NCBI GenBank assembly: GCA_964405735.1
Contig: CAYOPD010000012.1
Span: 1 to 64,000, forward strand
DNA: 64,000 nucleotides
DNA from: JADJLQ01 sp964405735
GTDB taxonomy: Bacteria; Bacteroidota; Bacteroidia; Chitinophagales; Saprospiraceae
Direction: 5' to 3'
Position numbers and translations under genes: made by a program. A model generated the notes under the pieces. That model was not told the origin of the DNA and did no database searches. It worked only from the letters and a program-made list of their open reading frames with translations. Positions 27,661 through 36,381 of the stretch are shown piece after piece (the first letter of the stretch is position 1; every line of letters starts with the position of its first letter).

Positions 27661-28728
27661 TTATAATTTCTCCTTCAACCACTGCAAAGTCTCCTTCCAC
27701 ATTTCCGCCGTGTAGGCATGCCCTACCCCTTCGTATATCCTGTATTTAAACTGGTCGCTGCTGCCCATCTTTTTATAAATACCATGCAGGGCTTCATTGA
27801 TATATTTCTGCCCCTCCAGGGGTTCCAAAACGTCATCGGCACCGGACAGATTGAGGAGGGCCCTGGGGGCGATGCAGCCCATGATGCTTTCCGTGTCAAA
27901 ATATTTCATCAGTCCGTGGACATAATAATATACGCCGTGCAGGTTGAGTGCGCCGCCTTTGATCAGATCCTCATTTCGCGTGATACAGGAAACGGGCACC
28001 GTCACCTTCACCCGGTCGTCCAGGGCGGCCAGGTAAAAGGCCCTGAAACAGCCCATGCTCAGGCCGATGGACGCGATCCGTTTGGGGTCAACCTCCTGCC
28101 GACTGGCCAGGTAATCCAGGGAGATCAGGTCATCCCGCACCATCATGCCCCAATGGTTGCGGCCCTTCCAGATATTCATTTTCGCCCAGGTCAGTTCTTC
28201 TCCAGAGCCTTTTTCCTTTGGGCCGTTCGGACCCTTACCCGATCGTTCACCAAACGCATAAGCGTCAATGGCCATGACGATGTAGCCGGCTTTCACCAGT
28301 TCCGGCCCCGGGCCAAACTGGATTAATTTTGAAGAAAATAATTCATCCTTGCCATGGTAATATTCTCCGCCATGATAATGCTGATATAAAACCGCAGGGG
28401 CCTTGCCGTTGAGTCCTTTTGGAATCAGGATAATACCGGGCACCATGGCATCAGCACCATTAAAAAATTCAAAGGATTCCACAATATATCCGTCTCTTTC
28501 TTCCCTGGATTTGATCTTCACCTCCGGCTTTTTCGGCCTGGGCGGCAGGTCTCCAAAACAATCCCAGATCGTCTTGCGGATGGACTTCTGTCGTTTGAGC
28601 CAGTCCGCTTTCGATTTCGGGGCTTCGTATTTTTTAAGCGTGAAGGTCTGGTCCTGATAGGTTGTTTGCGCTTTGGCCATAAAGGGGAGGATGAGAAGGG
28701 AGATGAGAAGGGATATTTTATATGTCAT
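27661..28728 (-). CDS. exported alpha/beta hydrolase, acetyl-xylan-esterase/dienelactone-hydrolase type
   Basis: Secreted enzyme of 355 residues with signal peptide MTYKISLLISLLILPFMAKA. The alpha/beta hydrolase triad is visible: nucleophile Ser224 in GLSMG, an acid at Asp298/299 in LSGADDVLEP, and His337 in GVGHAYT. Residues 110-165 (YQHYHGGEYYHG, AIDAYAFGERSG) resemble carbohydrate esterase-like members. Likely deacylates plant or algal polysaccharides, in keeping with the GH5-like gene nearby. The gene ends convergently with the saccharopine dehydrogenase-like gene, 33 bases apart. Confidence 0.82.
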   Translation of the reverse strand: MTYKISLLISLLILPFMAKAQTTYQDQTFTLKKYEAPKSKADWLKRQKSIRKTIWDCFGDLPPRPKKPEVKIKSREERDGYIVESFEFFNGADAMVPGIILIPKGLNGKAPAVLYQHYHGGEYYHGKDELFSSKLIQFGPGPELVKAGYIVMAIDAYAFGERSGKGPNGPKEKGSGEELTWAKMNIWKGRNHWGMMVRDDLISLDYLASRQEVDPKRIASIGLSMGCFRAFYLAALDDRVKVTVPVSCITRNEDLIKGGALNLHGVYYYVHGLMKYFDTESIMGCIAPRALLNLSGADDVLEPLEGQKYINEALHGIYKKMGSSDQFKYRIYEGVGHAYTAEMWKETLQWLKEKL

Positions 28729-28802
28729 CGGATTGAGGCTAAGATTAAGTACATTTTGGATTTACTGGTTCCAGGACAATTCAACAATTCAGCAATTAAA
28801 CA

Positions 28803-30506
28803 TCAACTGTAGATTTTCAATTGATACCTAAATGGCGTATACCCGGTAATATAAACGCTTTGCCCAGGTATTTTCGGTTCTGCACCACGAAGCTGGGTCC
28901 AGGCATGTTCCTGTTTTCCAGAGCCGAAAAATATATTTGATCCTTTCATGGTATATTTTCCATTTGAACCTTTCAGAAAAAAGACATCCTCCACACCGGG
29001 TACCGGTTCTAGCCCGGTGAACTTTCCCCCGGATCGAAAATTCAGTTCAAGCGCGACGGGTACATGGTCCGTACCGTGAAGGTCAAAATCGAGGTACCAG
29101 GCATCCCCTTCCTGATGGGCATCCAGGATATATTCCATATACTGAATTTCTGACTTCGGCCTTTTGTCCCTTGGCATCTTTTCCCAACTCCCATCCCCGG
29201 GAAGGCTATCGACTGGAAAGGGTTGGTAATATGGCCCTTCGAGGTTTTGAGTCAACCGGTATCCGACATGTGTTTTTTCCAGTTTTTCCGGGATGAACTG
29301 GCCTTTTCCAAAAAAAGCCGAAGCAATACGAACTGCCTGCAAAACAGCATGCTTATTGTGTAGAGTAAACAGGGTTGAGTTATGGGCCAGCAAGGATACA
29401 TCCATATCCCACTTTCTCCAACGGACCAGACCGGATGCTTCAAATTGTTTTTCATATTCTACAGGAATGGACCCTGCAGGACAGGTGGACAAGAGATCAG
29501 TATCCTCGAGGTAATAAGGAAGGCTGCCCGTCATCCCTTTGGGCCCATTTTCCTTCTCTATGCTTTGGGTCATGGCCCCAAAAGCTTCATTTTTGTCCTT
29601 AAGGCACATAAAAAGGTAGGGGTAATGGTAGGAAGATGCATTCCTGGCCTGGTACTGGTCCTGGCGCCGGGAAGTTTCGGTCACTATTTCTCCGTTGGGA
29701 TGAAGGTAATACAGGGTCATGTCCAGGTTTTTCCGGACCGGCTCAAACAAATCTTCCTTGTTCAGGAGCCGCGCAATGGTGATGAGACAGCGGTCGGTCA
29801 GCGGGGAATAGACCGCAGTGCTGCGTTCCGTAAACTGACCATCCGCATCAATATCGATGCCTTCCGCCAGCCAGGCATCGACCCGGTTGGTATAAACGGG
29901 ATCTGGAAATAATTCGTTCAACCGGGCGAGCGCCATGCAGACTACCCAACGGTGATTGGGAGTATGGATGCCCCCGACCGACAAGGCCCGGCCCGCTTTG
30001 ACCAGGAAATCCTGAATCTGGCTTTGCAGTTCTTTTGATTTTTCATCCGCGTCGCGGGACAATAGTTTATAGCTGATCGCCAGGGGCTCTGCAACAAAAG
30101 CGGTATCCGGGGTGGAATGAAAATTGGTGGTCAGCAAATCGATGGTACCGTCTTCATGCTGGACACGCCTGAGATAAATCATGGCAAGGCTCATGGCTGC
30201 CAATAATTTACCATCCCGGTAGTACTGTGATCCGGGACTGACATAGGCACATGCAAAAGTCTGGACCAGGCCTGCCGAGCTGCCCGGATGATTGATCAGA
30301 AAGGGGTCTGGTACGGCGCCCAGCAAGGGACTTAAGGCATCATGAACCTGGCTGCCAAGTAGGGTAGGAATATGGTTGTCATTGGCTTTGATCAGTTGGT
30401 CCAGCCAGGGCCCGCCACCCCGGTCCGGGCGACAGGACCAGTCGACCCATGCCGCGGCACCGGCCAATCCGATTGCGGCATTTTTGACAAAAACTCTTCT
30501 TTCCAT
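28803..30506 (-). CDS. exported protein of unknown function, possibly an alpha-toroid carbohydrate lyase/hydrolase
   Basis: Protein of 567 residues I cannot assign. The N-terminus MERRVFVKNAAIGLAGAAAW looks like a Tat signal (Arg-Arg, then hydrophobic), with a Cys at residue 25 that might be lipidated. Residues about 30-330 are helix-rich with repeated aromatic/His features (NHRWVVCMALARL, ASSYHYPYLFMCL), as in (alpha/alpha) toroid polysaccharide lyases. The C-terminal 200 residues look beta-rich (LDFDLHGTDHVPVALELNF). This two-part plan is like heparinase II/III-type proteins, but no family signature is certain. Neighbouring carbohydrate enzymes favour a polysaccharide substrate. Confidence 0.6.
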   Translation of the reverse strand: MERRVFVKNAAIGLAGAAAWVDWSCRPDRGGGPWLDQLIKANDNHIPTLLGSQVHDALSPLLGAVPDPFLINHPGSSAGLVQTFACAYVSPGSQYYRDGKLLAAMSLAMIYLRRVQHEDGTIDLLTTNFHSTPDTAFVAEPLAISYKLLSRDADEKSKELQSQIQDFLVKAGRALSVGGIHTPNHRWVVCMALARLNELFPDPVYTNRVDAWLAEGIDIDADGQFTERSTAVYSPLTDRCLITIARLLNKEDLFEPVRKNLDMTLYYLHPNGEIVTETSRRQDQYQARNASSYHYPYLFMCLKDKNEAFGAMTQSIEKENGPKGMTGSLPYYLEDTDLLSTCPAGSIPVEYEKQFEASGLVRWRKWDMDVSLLAHNSTLFTLHNKHAVLQAVRIASAFFGKGQFIPEKLEKTHVGYRLTQNLEGPYYQPFPVDSLPGDGSWEKMPRDKRPKSEIQYMEYILDAHQEGDAWYLDFDLHGTDHVPVALELNFRSGGKFTGLEPVPGVEDVFFLKGSNGKYTMKGSNIFFGSGKQEHAWTQLRGAEPKIPGQSVYITGYTPFRYQLKIYS

Positions 30507-30589
30507 CCCTATACTTATTGTGGATCAAGATACAAAAACAGTAAAGTGGGTATTCTCCAATGAAATGAATAATTTTAATCCCTAACTTC

Positions 30590-30697
30590 CAGTTACCAAC
30601 TTCTATGCTCCAACATCCACGTATAGCTCGCAAAGGCGCAATGGCGCAAAGAACCTGGAGACCTCACAACTTCCAACTCCTAACTTCTAACTCCTTA
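30590..30697. repeat. spacer of taacttcca/ccaactccta units and cgcaaaggcgcaatggcgcaaag
   Basis: Short units such as aacttccag, ccaacttcta, ttccaactcc and taacttctaa repeat at about 10-base spacing, plus one copy of the gcaaaggcgcaatggcg phrase at 30631-30650. It lies between divergent genes. No gene or clear promoter was found. Confidence 0.5.
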
Positions 30698-30701
30698 TAA
30701 G

Positions 30702-31994
30702 ATGAACCGGAAAGAATTTTTACATAAAACCTCACTGGGTGCCCTCGCGCTCACTGCTTCTCCCTTCCTGATCCGGAAACAAACAGGTAAATACAATCTG
30801 GTGCTCATCGGTTCCGGCTGGTGGGGTACCAATATCTTGCGCGAAGCCATCCGCAGTGGCGAAGTCAGGGTGACCGCCCTCTGTGATGTCGATGAATCCC
30901 AACTCGCGAAATGTAAAGAAGAAGTAGCGCGTCTGTGCAATGACAATCCAAAAATCTATAAGGACTTTCGAGAATGCATTGCCAAAGAAAAACCCCAGAT
31001 CGTGATCAACGCCACCCCGGACCATTGGCATGCCCTGATAGCCATTGAGGCCCTCAACAACGGTGCCCATGTCTATCTCGAAAAACCCATCAGCCATACG
31101 GTGCTGGAAGGAGCCGCCATTGAAAAAGCCGCCCGCAGCAACAAACGGATTTGTATCACAGGATTTCACCGCCGCTATTCTCCTCACAACGTGAGCGGGA
31201 TTGAATTCCTGCGTTCGGGCAAGGTGGGAAAGATCAGGGATGTCAAAGCGTTCGTCGAATACGGTGGGGGCGACCGGGTGAAGAGGGAGGAACAAATTCC
31301 AGTGCCCGAGGGACTGGACTGGGATATGTATTGCGGCCCTTCAAAGCTGGTCACCTTTAACAAAGGAATGCATCCCCGGGGCTGGCGCCAATACAGGAAT
31401 TTTGCCAATGGTCAACTGGGCGACTGGGGGCCCCATTGGTTTGATCAGATCCTCTGGTGGTCTGAAGAAAAAGCGCCGAAAAAAGTTTTTTCCGTAGCTA
31501 CCCAGCGTGACCGGGATTCCTGGTCGGACGCGCCAACCACCCAGACCGTTGTCTATTCTTTTGAGTCCTTCAATCTGACCTGGAACCACAATATGTTTAA
31601 TCCCCACCGTGAAACCAAAACGGAAAACGTCGGGGTCTATTTTTACGGAACGGAAGGGGTATTTCATATGGGTTGGCAAAAAGGATGGACTTTTTTCCCC
31701 AATGATGAAAAAAAAGAAACCCTCCATGAAGAGGCGAAACTGAATCAACCCGATCTTCAGAACATTGACCTCGTCTGGCAGGATTTTCTAAAGTCCATCA
31801 AATCGGGACAACTGCCCCATGCCGACATCGCCCACGGCCGTCGCGCCACCAACATGGCCCTATTGGGAATGTTATCGGCAGACCTCGGAAGAAGCATCGA
31901 ATGGGACGATCAAAACAACCGTATTCTGAAAGATAAGGCAGCTCATGCATTGTTGAAAAGGCAATATAGGGGGCCGTGGAAGTATCCGGTGTAA
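30702..31994 (+). CDS. exported Gfo/Idh/MocA-family oxidoreductase
   Basis: NAD(P)-dependent oxidoreductase of 430 residues. The leader MNRKEFLHKTSLGALALTASPFL resembles the Tat-type leaders common in Bacteroidota members of this family, so a periplasmic location is likely (inferred). The Rossmann motif is VLIGSGWWGTNIL, and the family catalytic motif is YLEKPISH. It has a Gfo/Idh C-terminal domain with GDWGPHWFDQILWW. Family members oxidise or epimerise sugars and cyclitols, or act as NAD-dependent glycosidases. Here it sits between the unknown toroid-like protein and a CocE-type hydrolase. Confidence 0.85.
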   Translation: MNRKEFLHKTSLGALALTASPFLIRKQTGKYNLVLIGSGWWGTNILREAIRSGEVRVTALCDVDESQLAKCKEEVARLCNDNPKIYKDFRECIAKEKPQIVINATPDHWHALIAIEALNNGAHVYLEKPISHTVLEGAAIEKAARSNKRICITGFHRRYSPHNVSGIEFLRSGKVGKIRDVKAFVEYGGGDRVKREEQIPVPEGLDWDMYCGPSKLVTFNKGMHPRGWRQYRNFANGQLGDWGPHWFDQILWWSEEKAPKKVFSVATQRDRDSWSDAPTTQTVVYSFESFNLTWNHNMFNPHRETKTENVGVYFYGTEGVFHMGWQKGWTFFPNDEKKETLHEEAKLNQPDLQNIDLVWQDFLKSIKSGQLPHADIAHGRRATNMALLGMLSADLGRSIEWDDQNNRILKDKAAHALLKRQYRGPWKYPV

Positions 31995-32106
31995 GCTATC
32001 AGCTATCAGCTATCAGCTATCAGCAATCAGCAATCAGCTATCAGCAATCAGCTATCAGAATAAACTGCTGAAAGCTGACTGCTGAAAGCTGACTACTGAA
32101 AGCTGA
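31995..32106. repeat. 7-bp tandem repeats in opposite orientations between two stop codons
   Basis: From the base after the TAA of the Gfo/Idh gene run nine copies of gctatca/gcaatca. After aataaa come seven-base units alternating ctgctga and aagctga. The second set is related to the reverse complement of the first (TCAGCTATCAGC against GCTGAAAGCTGA). The array ends at the stop of the convergent CocE-type gene. Transcripts from either side could fold into an imperfect hairpin, so a bidirectional terminator role is possible. Confidence 0.75.
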
Positions 32107-33987
32107 CTACTTCCTCACTGGTAGCCTGACCTGGCTGGGATAAGCCGCACTATGATGAATGCTGTTCCGTGCAACGACTCCCTTTGACTCATCGTAATTA
32201 TTCCCTCCGGTATTGAGATTGCGGTCAAAACGGGGAAAGTTGCTGGACGAAATTTCAATGCGTATCCGGTGCCCGGGAGCAAAATAATTGGAAGTGGACA
32301 TTGGGGTCATCTCCACCTTATACACTTTGTCTGTTTCCATAAATACTTCCTTATCATAGCCATCGCGATAGCGGAGTCGCTGAATGGTTTCATCCAGGTT
32401 ATAGGCTTTGCCGTCCGGGTAGACATCCAGCAGTTTGATGGTGATGTCCGTGTCTTTGGCGTCCGAGGAAACAAAGAGGGTGGACTCTATGAAGCCGGAA
32501 ATTTCCATGCCCTCCTGCAAAGGCTCGGTTGAATAAACCAGGATATCGTGGCGAGTTTCCATCTGCCTTTGGTCGAACGAACCACCAGCCAGGGCATTGC
32601 CCATGCAACATACATTGCCACCATTAGAAGGGACAGGGAAAGCCGGGTCGTAGATAAAGCCATCCGCAGGCATGGAAGGCCCCGGTCTTTGAATAGACAG
32701 TCGGCCGTCGCCAAACACACTATTGGCTTTGCCCTGGCTTTGGAGATACCAGGTGGTCAGCGTTGAGGAAGCGGGTGGCCAGGTTTCCGAAGATTGCCAG
32801 CGGTTGCTACCCATGGTATAATATTGCACTTTGGGAATACGGGTGATCACCCCATTGTTTTCTCCTTTGAGCCAGTATTCAAACCAGTCGTAAGTCATGC
32901 TGTCGTAATCCAATCGCGGATCGCCCACACTTCGTTCACCCACAATCGTATTTTCAGTGGCTCTTTTATAGGCACAATGCAGGGTGGGTGCAATGACCAG
33001 GTATTGATGGTCGGCTACCCCGGCTTTTTTTGCCTGGCTTTTGATCCGGTTAATCATTGCCAGGTTGGGGCTGGTGGATACATCGTACCAGGATACGAAC
33101 CAAAAAGTGGGTTTCTCATATGGCATATGGTCATGATACAATCCTCCACGGTACCAGGCCGGGTCATTGGGCTTGCGGGCGACCATCGATTCAAAAATGC
33201 TTTTGGGGCCGTTTACATTCCGGATGATATCCCTGACGGGCAGGTGTTGAAATGCTTTGCCCCAATCCACCCTGGGATACTCCGGTTGCAGATCATAGAA
33301 ACGCTGCAGCCGCAAGAGATCTTCCTGCTTGGCATTTTTTGGTATGACCGGCCTGAAAATATCGTGCTGGGTGTCATAGAGCCAGGAGATAAACAACATT
33401 TGCGTTGCACCCCCCCGGTACCAATTGCCCTGCTCATAATAGTTGCCGATGCGCCCTACTCCTGCGCCAAAGCCCTGAGTGATGGCAGTAGCCAGGGCCG
33501 GATGATCCTGGGCGGCAACCGCCATTTGCCACTCCGCCGTGGACGAACATCCGGTAAGCCCGATTTTACCATTGCACCAGGGCTGAGCCTCCAGCCAGGT
33601 GAAGGCATCCGAGCCGTCTGTGACCGGGGTTCCGAGGATATCCCATTCCCCTTCTGAAAAATATCTTCCCCGTTCGTTTTGCACGACATAGGCAAAACCA
33701 CGTCTAACCGCTTCGTAGGCAGCTGTATAGTTATTTAACTGGTGTTCGCCATTGCCCCAGCTGTTGAAATTATAAGGCGTTTTGGAAAAAATGACCGGTA
33801 CCTTTTGGTTTCCTATAGGGCGGTAAATATCTGTGGCCAGCCGGATCCCATCGCGCATGGGCATCATCACTTTCTGGTCTATGACGGCGATGGCCTGCAG
33901 TTTTTTATACACCTCCTCCCCGCTTTGGGTGTATGCATGAAAAAAGAAAGTGAATATGAATAACTGAGGCAGGAAAAGTCTTTTCAT
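32107..33987 (-). CDS. exported CocE/NonD-type (X-Pro dipeptidyl-peptidase S15 family) hydrolase
   Basis: Secreted alpha/beta hydrolase of 626 residues with signal peptide MKRLFLPQLFIFTFFFHAYTQ. It shows the CocE/NonD plan: N-terminal MMPMRDGIRLATDIYRP, an hydrolase core with the probable nucleophile Ser148 in LTGCSSTAEW (a variant of GYSYGG), and a C-terminal jelly-roll X-Pro-DPP domain (ISGFIESTLFVSSDAKDTD...). Family members cleave acyl-ester or amide bonds, including peptides and cephalosporin-type esters. The Cys before Ser is atypical. The substrate is unknown. Confidence 0.82.
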   Translation of the reverse strand: MKRLFLPQLFIFTFFFHAYTQSGEEVYKKLQAIAVIDQKVMMPMRDGIRLATDIYRPIGNQKVPVIFSKTPYNFNSWGNGEHQLNNYTAAYEAVRRGFAYVVQNERGRYFSEGEWDILGTPVTDGSDAFTWLEAQPWCNGKIGLTGCSSTAEWQMAVAAQDHPALATAITQGFGAGVGRIGNYYEQGNWYRGGATQMLFISWLYDTQHDIFRPVIPKNAKQEDLLRLQRFYDLQPEYPRVDWGKAFQHLPVRDIIRNVNGPKSIFESMVARKPNDPAWYRGGLYHDHMPYEKPTFWFVSWYDVSTSPNLAMINRIKSQAKKAGVADHQYLVIAPTLHCAYKRATENTIVGERSVGDPRLDYDSMTYDWFEYWLKGENNGVITRIPKVQYYTMGSNRWQSSETWPPASSTLTTWYLQSQGKANSVFGDGRLSIQRPGPSMPADGFIYDPAFPVPSNGGNVCCMGNALAGGSFDQRQMETRHDILVYSTEPLQEGMEISGFIESTLFVSSDAKDTDITIKLLDVYPDGKAYNLDETIQRLRYRDGYDKEVFMETDKVYKVEMTPMSTSNYFAPGHRIRIEISSSNFPRFDRNLNTGGNNYDESKGVVARNSIHHSAAYPSQVRLPVRK

Positions 33988-34024
33988 CGATACAGGTATT
34001 TGAACGATGAAATTACAAAGGAAA

Positions 34025-34615
34025 TCACATTTTCCTCGGCCTCCGCATTCGCATCATGGAAGGATCCCCGCCCATCAGGTGCTTTTGCTGGCCGCGCTGT
34101 TGCAAGGCTTTTTCAAATTGCTTGATCTGGTCCTTGATCATGGGCTCGGTGACCTTATACTCCTTGATCTCCTTCATATAGATCTGTGCCTGGTTCCATT
34201 TGTTTTTCACGGCGCTGAAATTGGCCAACTGAAGGGCAACCATGGCTTTTTCATTTGCGGTGGGCAAACCGATGGCTTTGGACTGTAGCAAAAACCGTTC
34301 TGCGAGGTCATAGTCTTTAAGCTGGGCAGCGATAGAGCCTTTGATCATATAAAAATAGGCCCGGTTGGGGCGGTAAAGCCATTGAGGGAAAAAAGTAAGC
34401 CCGAGCCTTTTTTCACTGCCGGCAAAATTCATTTTTTCCATCATCTGGGCGGCGGACTGTACTGTTCCCAGGAAGACATAACTTACCAGCAATATGATTC
34501 CGGTGAGGATCACGGGAAAGGCCCACCAGAACCCATAAGCAAAGGCCAGGGCAACCCCTCCGAAAAGGCAAAGGGCGATTAAAGCAAACTTTAAATAGAT
34601 GTTGATGGTAAACAT
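34025..34615 (-). CDS. hypothetical protein with two membrane segments and TPR-like helices
   Basis: Protein of 196 residues. Two hydrophobic segments lie in the first 55 residues (FALIALCLFGGVALAFAYG and FPVILTGIILLVSYVFLG). The rest is helical, with a TPR-like pair (AYFYMIKGSIAAQLKDYDLAERFLLQ) and a basic, Met-rich tail (MMRMRRPRKM). I know no function. The upstream minus-strand sequence has a TAATTTTG element at 34645-34638. Confidence 0.7.
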   Translation of the reverse strand: MFTINIYLKFALIALCLFGGVALAFAYGFWWAFPVILTGIILLVSYVFLGTVQSAAQMMEKMNFAGSEKRLGLTFFPQWLYRPNRAYFYMIKGSIAAQLKDYDLAERFLLQSKAIGLPTANEKAMVALQLANFSAVKNKWNQAQIYMKEIKEYKVTEPMIKDQIKQFEKALQQRGQQKHLMGGDPSMMRMRRPRKM

Positions 34616-34637
34616 GGTGAGTGAATGATCAGGGCCG

Positions 34638-34645
34638 CAAAATTA
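34638..34645 (-). promoter_or_regulatory. candidate -7 element TAATTTTG
   Basis: Exact TAnnTTTG on the minus strand, 22 bases before ATG 34615. It lies just before the stop of the upstream gene (34654), suggesting independent transcription of the TPR-like gene. Confidence 0.35.
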
Positions 34646-34653
34646 ACCAAAAA

Positions 34654-35337
34654 TCAGCTCTTGAGAAGATGTTTGTTGCTTGCGAATACCCAGTTGGTCT
34701 TGATCTGAAGAATCTCGGCATCCGGAAAAACCTTTGAAAAAGCCTGGTCGTAATATTCCATATTATGCATGATCTGGGAGGGGTCCATGGCAATGCGGTT
34801 GTACAGGATCAGCCCCCCGGGAGAGAGGCTTGTTGCCAGTTTTTTAGTAAATGCAAAGCTTTCAAACTGGGAGGGAATATAATCGCCGATAAAAATGTCA
34901 AATAAGATAAGGTCAAATTTTTGGCTGTTTTGAAGGATAAAGGCGTTGGCATCCGCACAGATGTACTGAACCGGTGACCGGAATTTGGAAGCACTGTATT
35001 TTTTCACCAGGTAAAGCACGGCTTCATCCAGTTCGACGGCTGTGATCGAAAGAGGATGGCGGACCTTCTGTTCCAGGATCTGGATCACGGAACCCAGGCC
35101 CAATCCCAGGACCAGGATGTTTTTAGGCCTGAATTTTTTCCAGTCGACCCGGCTCGATGCATAACTGAAATTTCGGTACAAATCCTCCCAGCTGTAAATG
35201 ACATGGTCTGTAGTGAGTTGCAGCCTTCCCCGGGTCATACTTACGTGGAGCCGCTGGCTGAGTTTGCTGTCCACCGATTCCAGTGGCACTTCCGAGAAAT
35301 AACTCTTGCTCCTGACCAACCAGTCTTTAGCCTGCAT
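34654..35337 (-). CDS. spermidine-synthase-like SAM-dependent methyltransferase-fold protein
   Basis: Protein of 227 residues from ATG 35337; a -7 element at 35369-35362 lies where a longer frame would start, so the shorter one is preferred. The Rossmann-type fold shows the motif ILVLGLGLGSVIQIL, an acidic loop after strand 2 (AVELDEAV), and FDLILFDIFIGDYIP. This matches spermidine synthase/fused methyltransferase families, though the usual aminopropyltransferase catalytic Asp pattern is not certain. Function is uncertain. Confidence 0.75.
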   Translation of the reverse strand: MQAKDWLVRSKSYFSEVPLESVDSKLSQRLHVSMTRGRLQLTTDHVIYSWEDLYRNFSYASSRVDWKKFRPKNILVLGLGLGSVIQILEQKVRHPLSITAVELDEAVLYLVKKYSASKFRSPVQYICADANAFILQNSQKFDLILFDIFIGDYIPSQFESFAFTKKLATSLSPGGLILYNRIAMDPSQIMHNMEYYDQAFSKVFPDAEILQIKTNWVFASNKHLLKS

Positions 35338-35361
35338 GAAGAAACCGGATCTGATGAGGCG

Positions 35362-35369
35362 CAAAGGTA
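35362..35369 (-). promoter_or_regulatory. -7 promoter element TACCTTTG with TTG 21 bases upstream
   Basis: On the minus strand TACCTTTG is preceded by TTG (35393-35391) at 21 bases, a good match to Bacteroidota promoters. The start codon at 35337 is 24 bases downstream. The -33 part falls within the ccaacttgccaactta repeats. Confidence 0.5.
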
Positions 35370-35887
35370 ATTGCTAACTGACCAACTTGCCAACTTACCA
35401 ACTCCCCTGCCCCTGTCCCTGCCCGACCACCTTTCCTTTAAATTATGCTGGTTTCGCAGAGGAATTGGATCTATAATTAATTTACCAACTTGCTAATAAT
35501 TTCTGAGCGATCATGTCCGCCCCTGTCCCCCACGGGGGAACCAAAGACCTTGGCATTTCTTTAAAAATGAGTCATTCCGCCCCGCCCCTGGTTTGATTAA
35601 TCACAGAGCGAGCACCATAAAGGATTTTTCCCATTTCAAACTTTTGACTCTCCTTCAGGGGGTAGGGCCGGAAGAACTACCTCACTTCTTTCATTCGATG
35701 AATTCCCGAATAATTCTCCCATTGATTTTCATTTGCGGCCTTCGTGTCGTTGTGTGAGCCTATTTGGTCATCCTCCGCAACTTATTAACCCAGGAATGCA
35801 AAGGGTGAATACGACTCCGGATGGGTCGGACTAATACTCCCATGGTCGGGCAAACGCTGCCATCAGCTACTTGCCAACTTCCTAACC
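35370..35887. other. gene-free spacer of about 520 bases with repeats
   Basis: No convincing gene. It has aacttgccaacttaccaac repeats at 35383-35402, a small palindrome ccccc-acggggg near 35528-35539, the phrase ctccttcagggggtaggg at about 35651, and cggccttcgtgtcgttgtgtgag near 35736. At the far end ttgccaacttcctaacccta touches the stop of the next gene. Confidence 0.6.
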
Positions 35888-36343
35888 CTAAAAAAAACCT
35901 ATCAACATCACCCCCAACACACTCAACATCATAAACCCCACGGCCACCAAAGTCAATACTCCATAGGCCTGGAAATAATTTTTGAGATTGTTGAAGGCGG
36001 CTGCTAAATGCTCCGGCGAATGGGTCATGAGCCCTTCCCGGATTTCATTGCCAAAACGGAAGGTCCACCAGCTGATCAGAAAATAGATGCCCCCGATCAC
36101 GAGATACAATAAACCCGTGAATGTGCCCAGCCCTCCAGCCACTCCCGGAAATTCCTCATTGGAGGATTCTGACAATAACCGGTCCAGGTATGAACCACCG
36201 AAAAGCATCATGAGGGCGGCAAGCAGGATGAATGCTGTAAAAATAAACCCCAATATACCAAGCAACCGGGCCCAGGTACCGGCGCTGGCCAGGTGATTTT
36301 TGCTGTCGTTGTTGAGCAATTCGGTCTGTGTATCCTGTTCCAT
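35888..36343 (-). CDS. DUF5362-like membrane protein
   Basis: Membrane protein of 151 residues with four hydrophobic segments (LLGILGFIFTAFILLAALMM, LLYLVIGGIYFLISWW, YGVLTLVAVGFMML and a final short one). It begins MEQDTQTELLNNDSKNHL, a soluble lead. The arrangement, including FRFGNEIREGL before the last pair of helices, matches DUF5362 proteins of Bacteroidota as I recall. Function unknown. Confidence 0.65.
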   Translation of the reverse strand: MEQDTQTELLNNDSKNHLASAGTWARLLGILGFIFTAFILLAALMMLFGGSYLDRLLSESSNEEFPGVAGGLGTFTGLLYLVIGGIYFLISWWTFRFGNEIREGLMTHSPEHLAAAFNNLKNYFQAYGVLTLVAVGFMMLSVLGVMLIGFF

Positions 36344-36381
36344 GATCGGCTTGATTTGAAACTAAAGATACAATGCCCCGA

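Noticed and set aside
31995..32060. regular repeats considered as CRISPR or iteron array
   Set aside because: Seven-base units without spacers, no replication or cas gene, and placement strictly between two stop codons.
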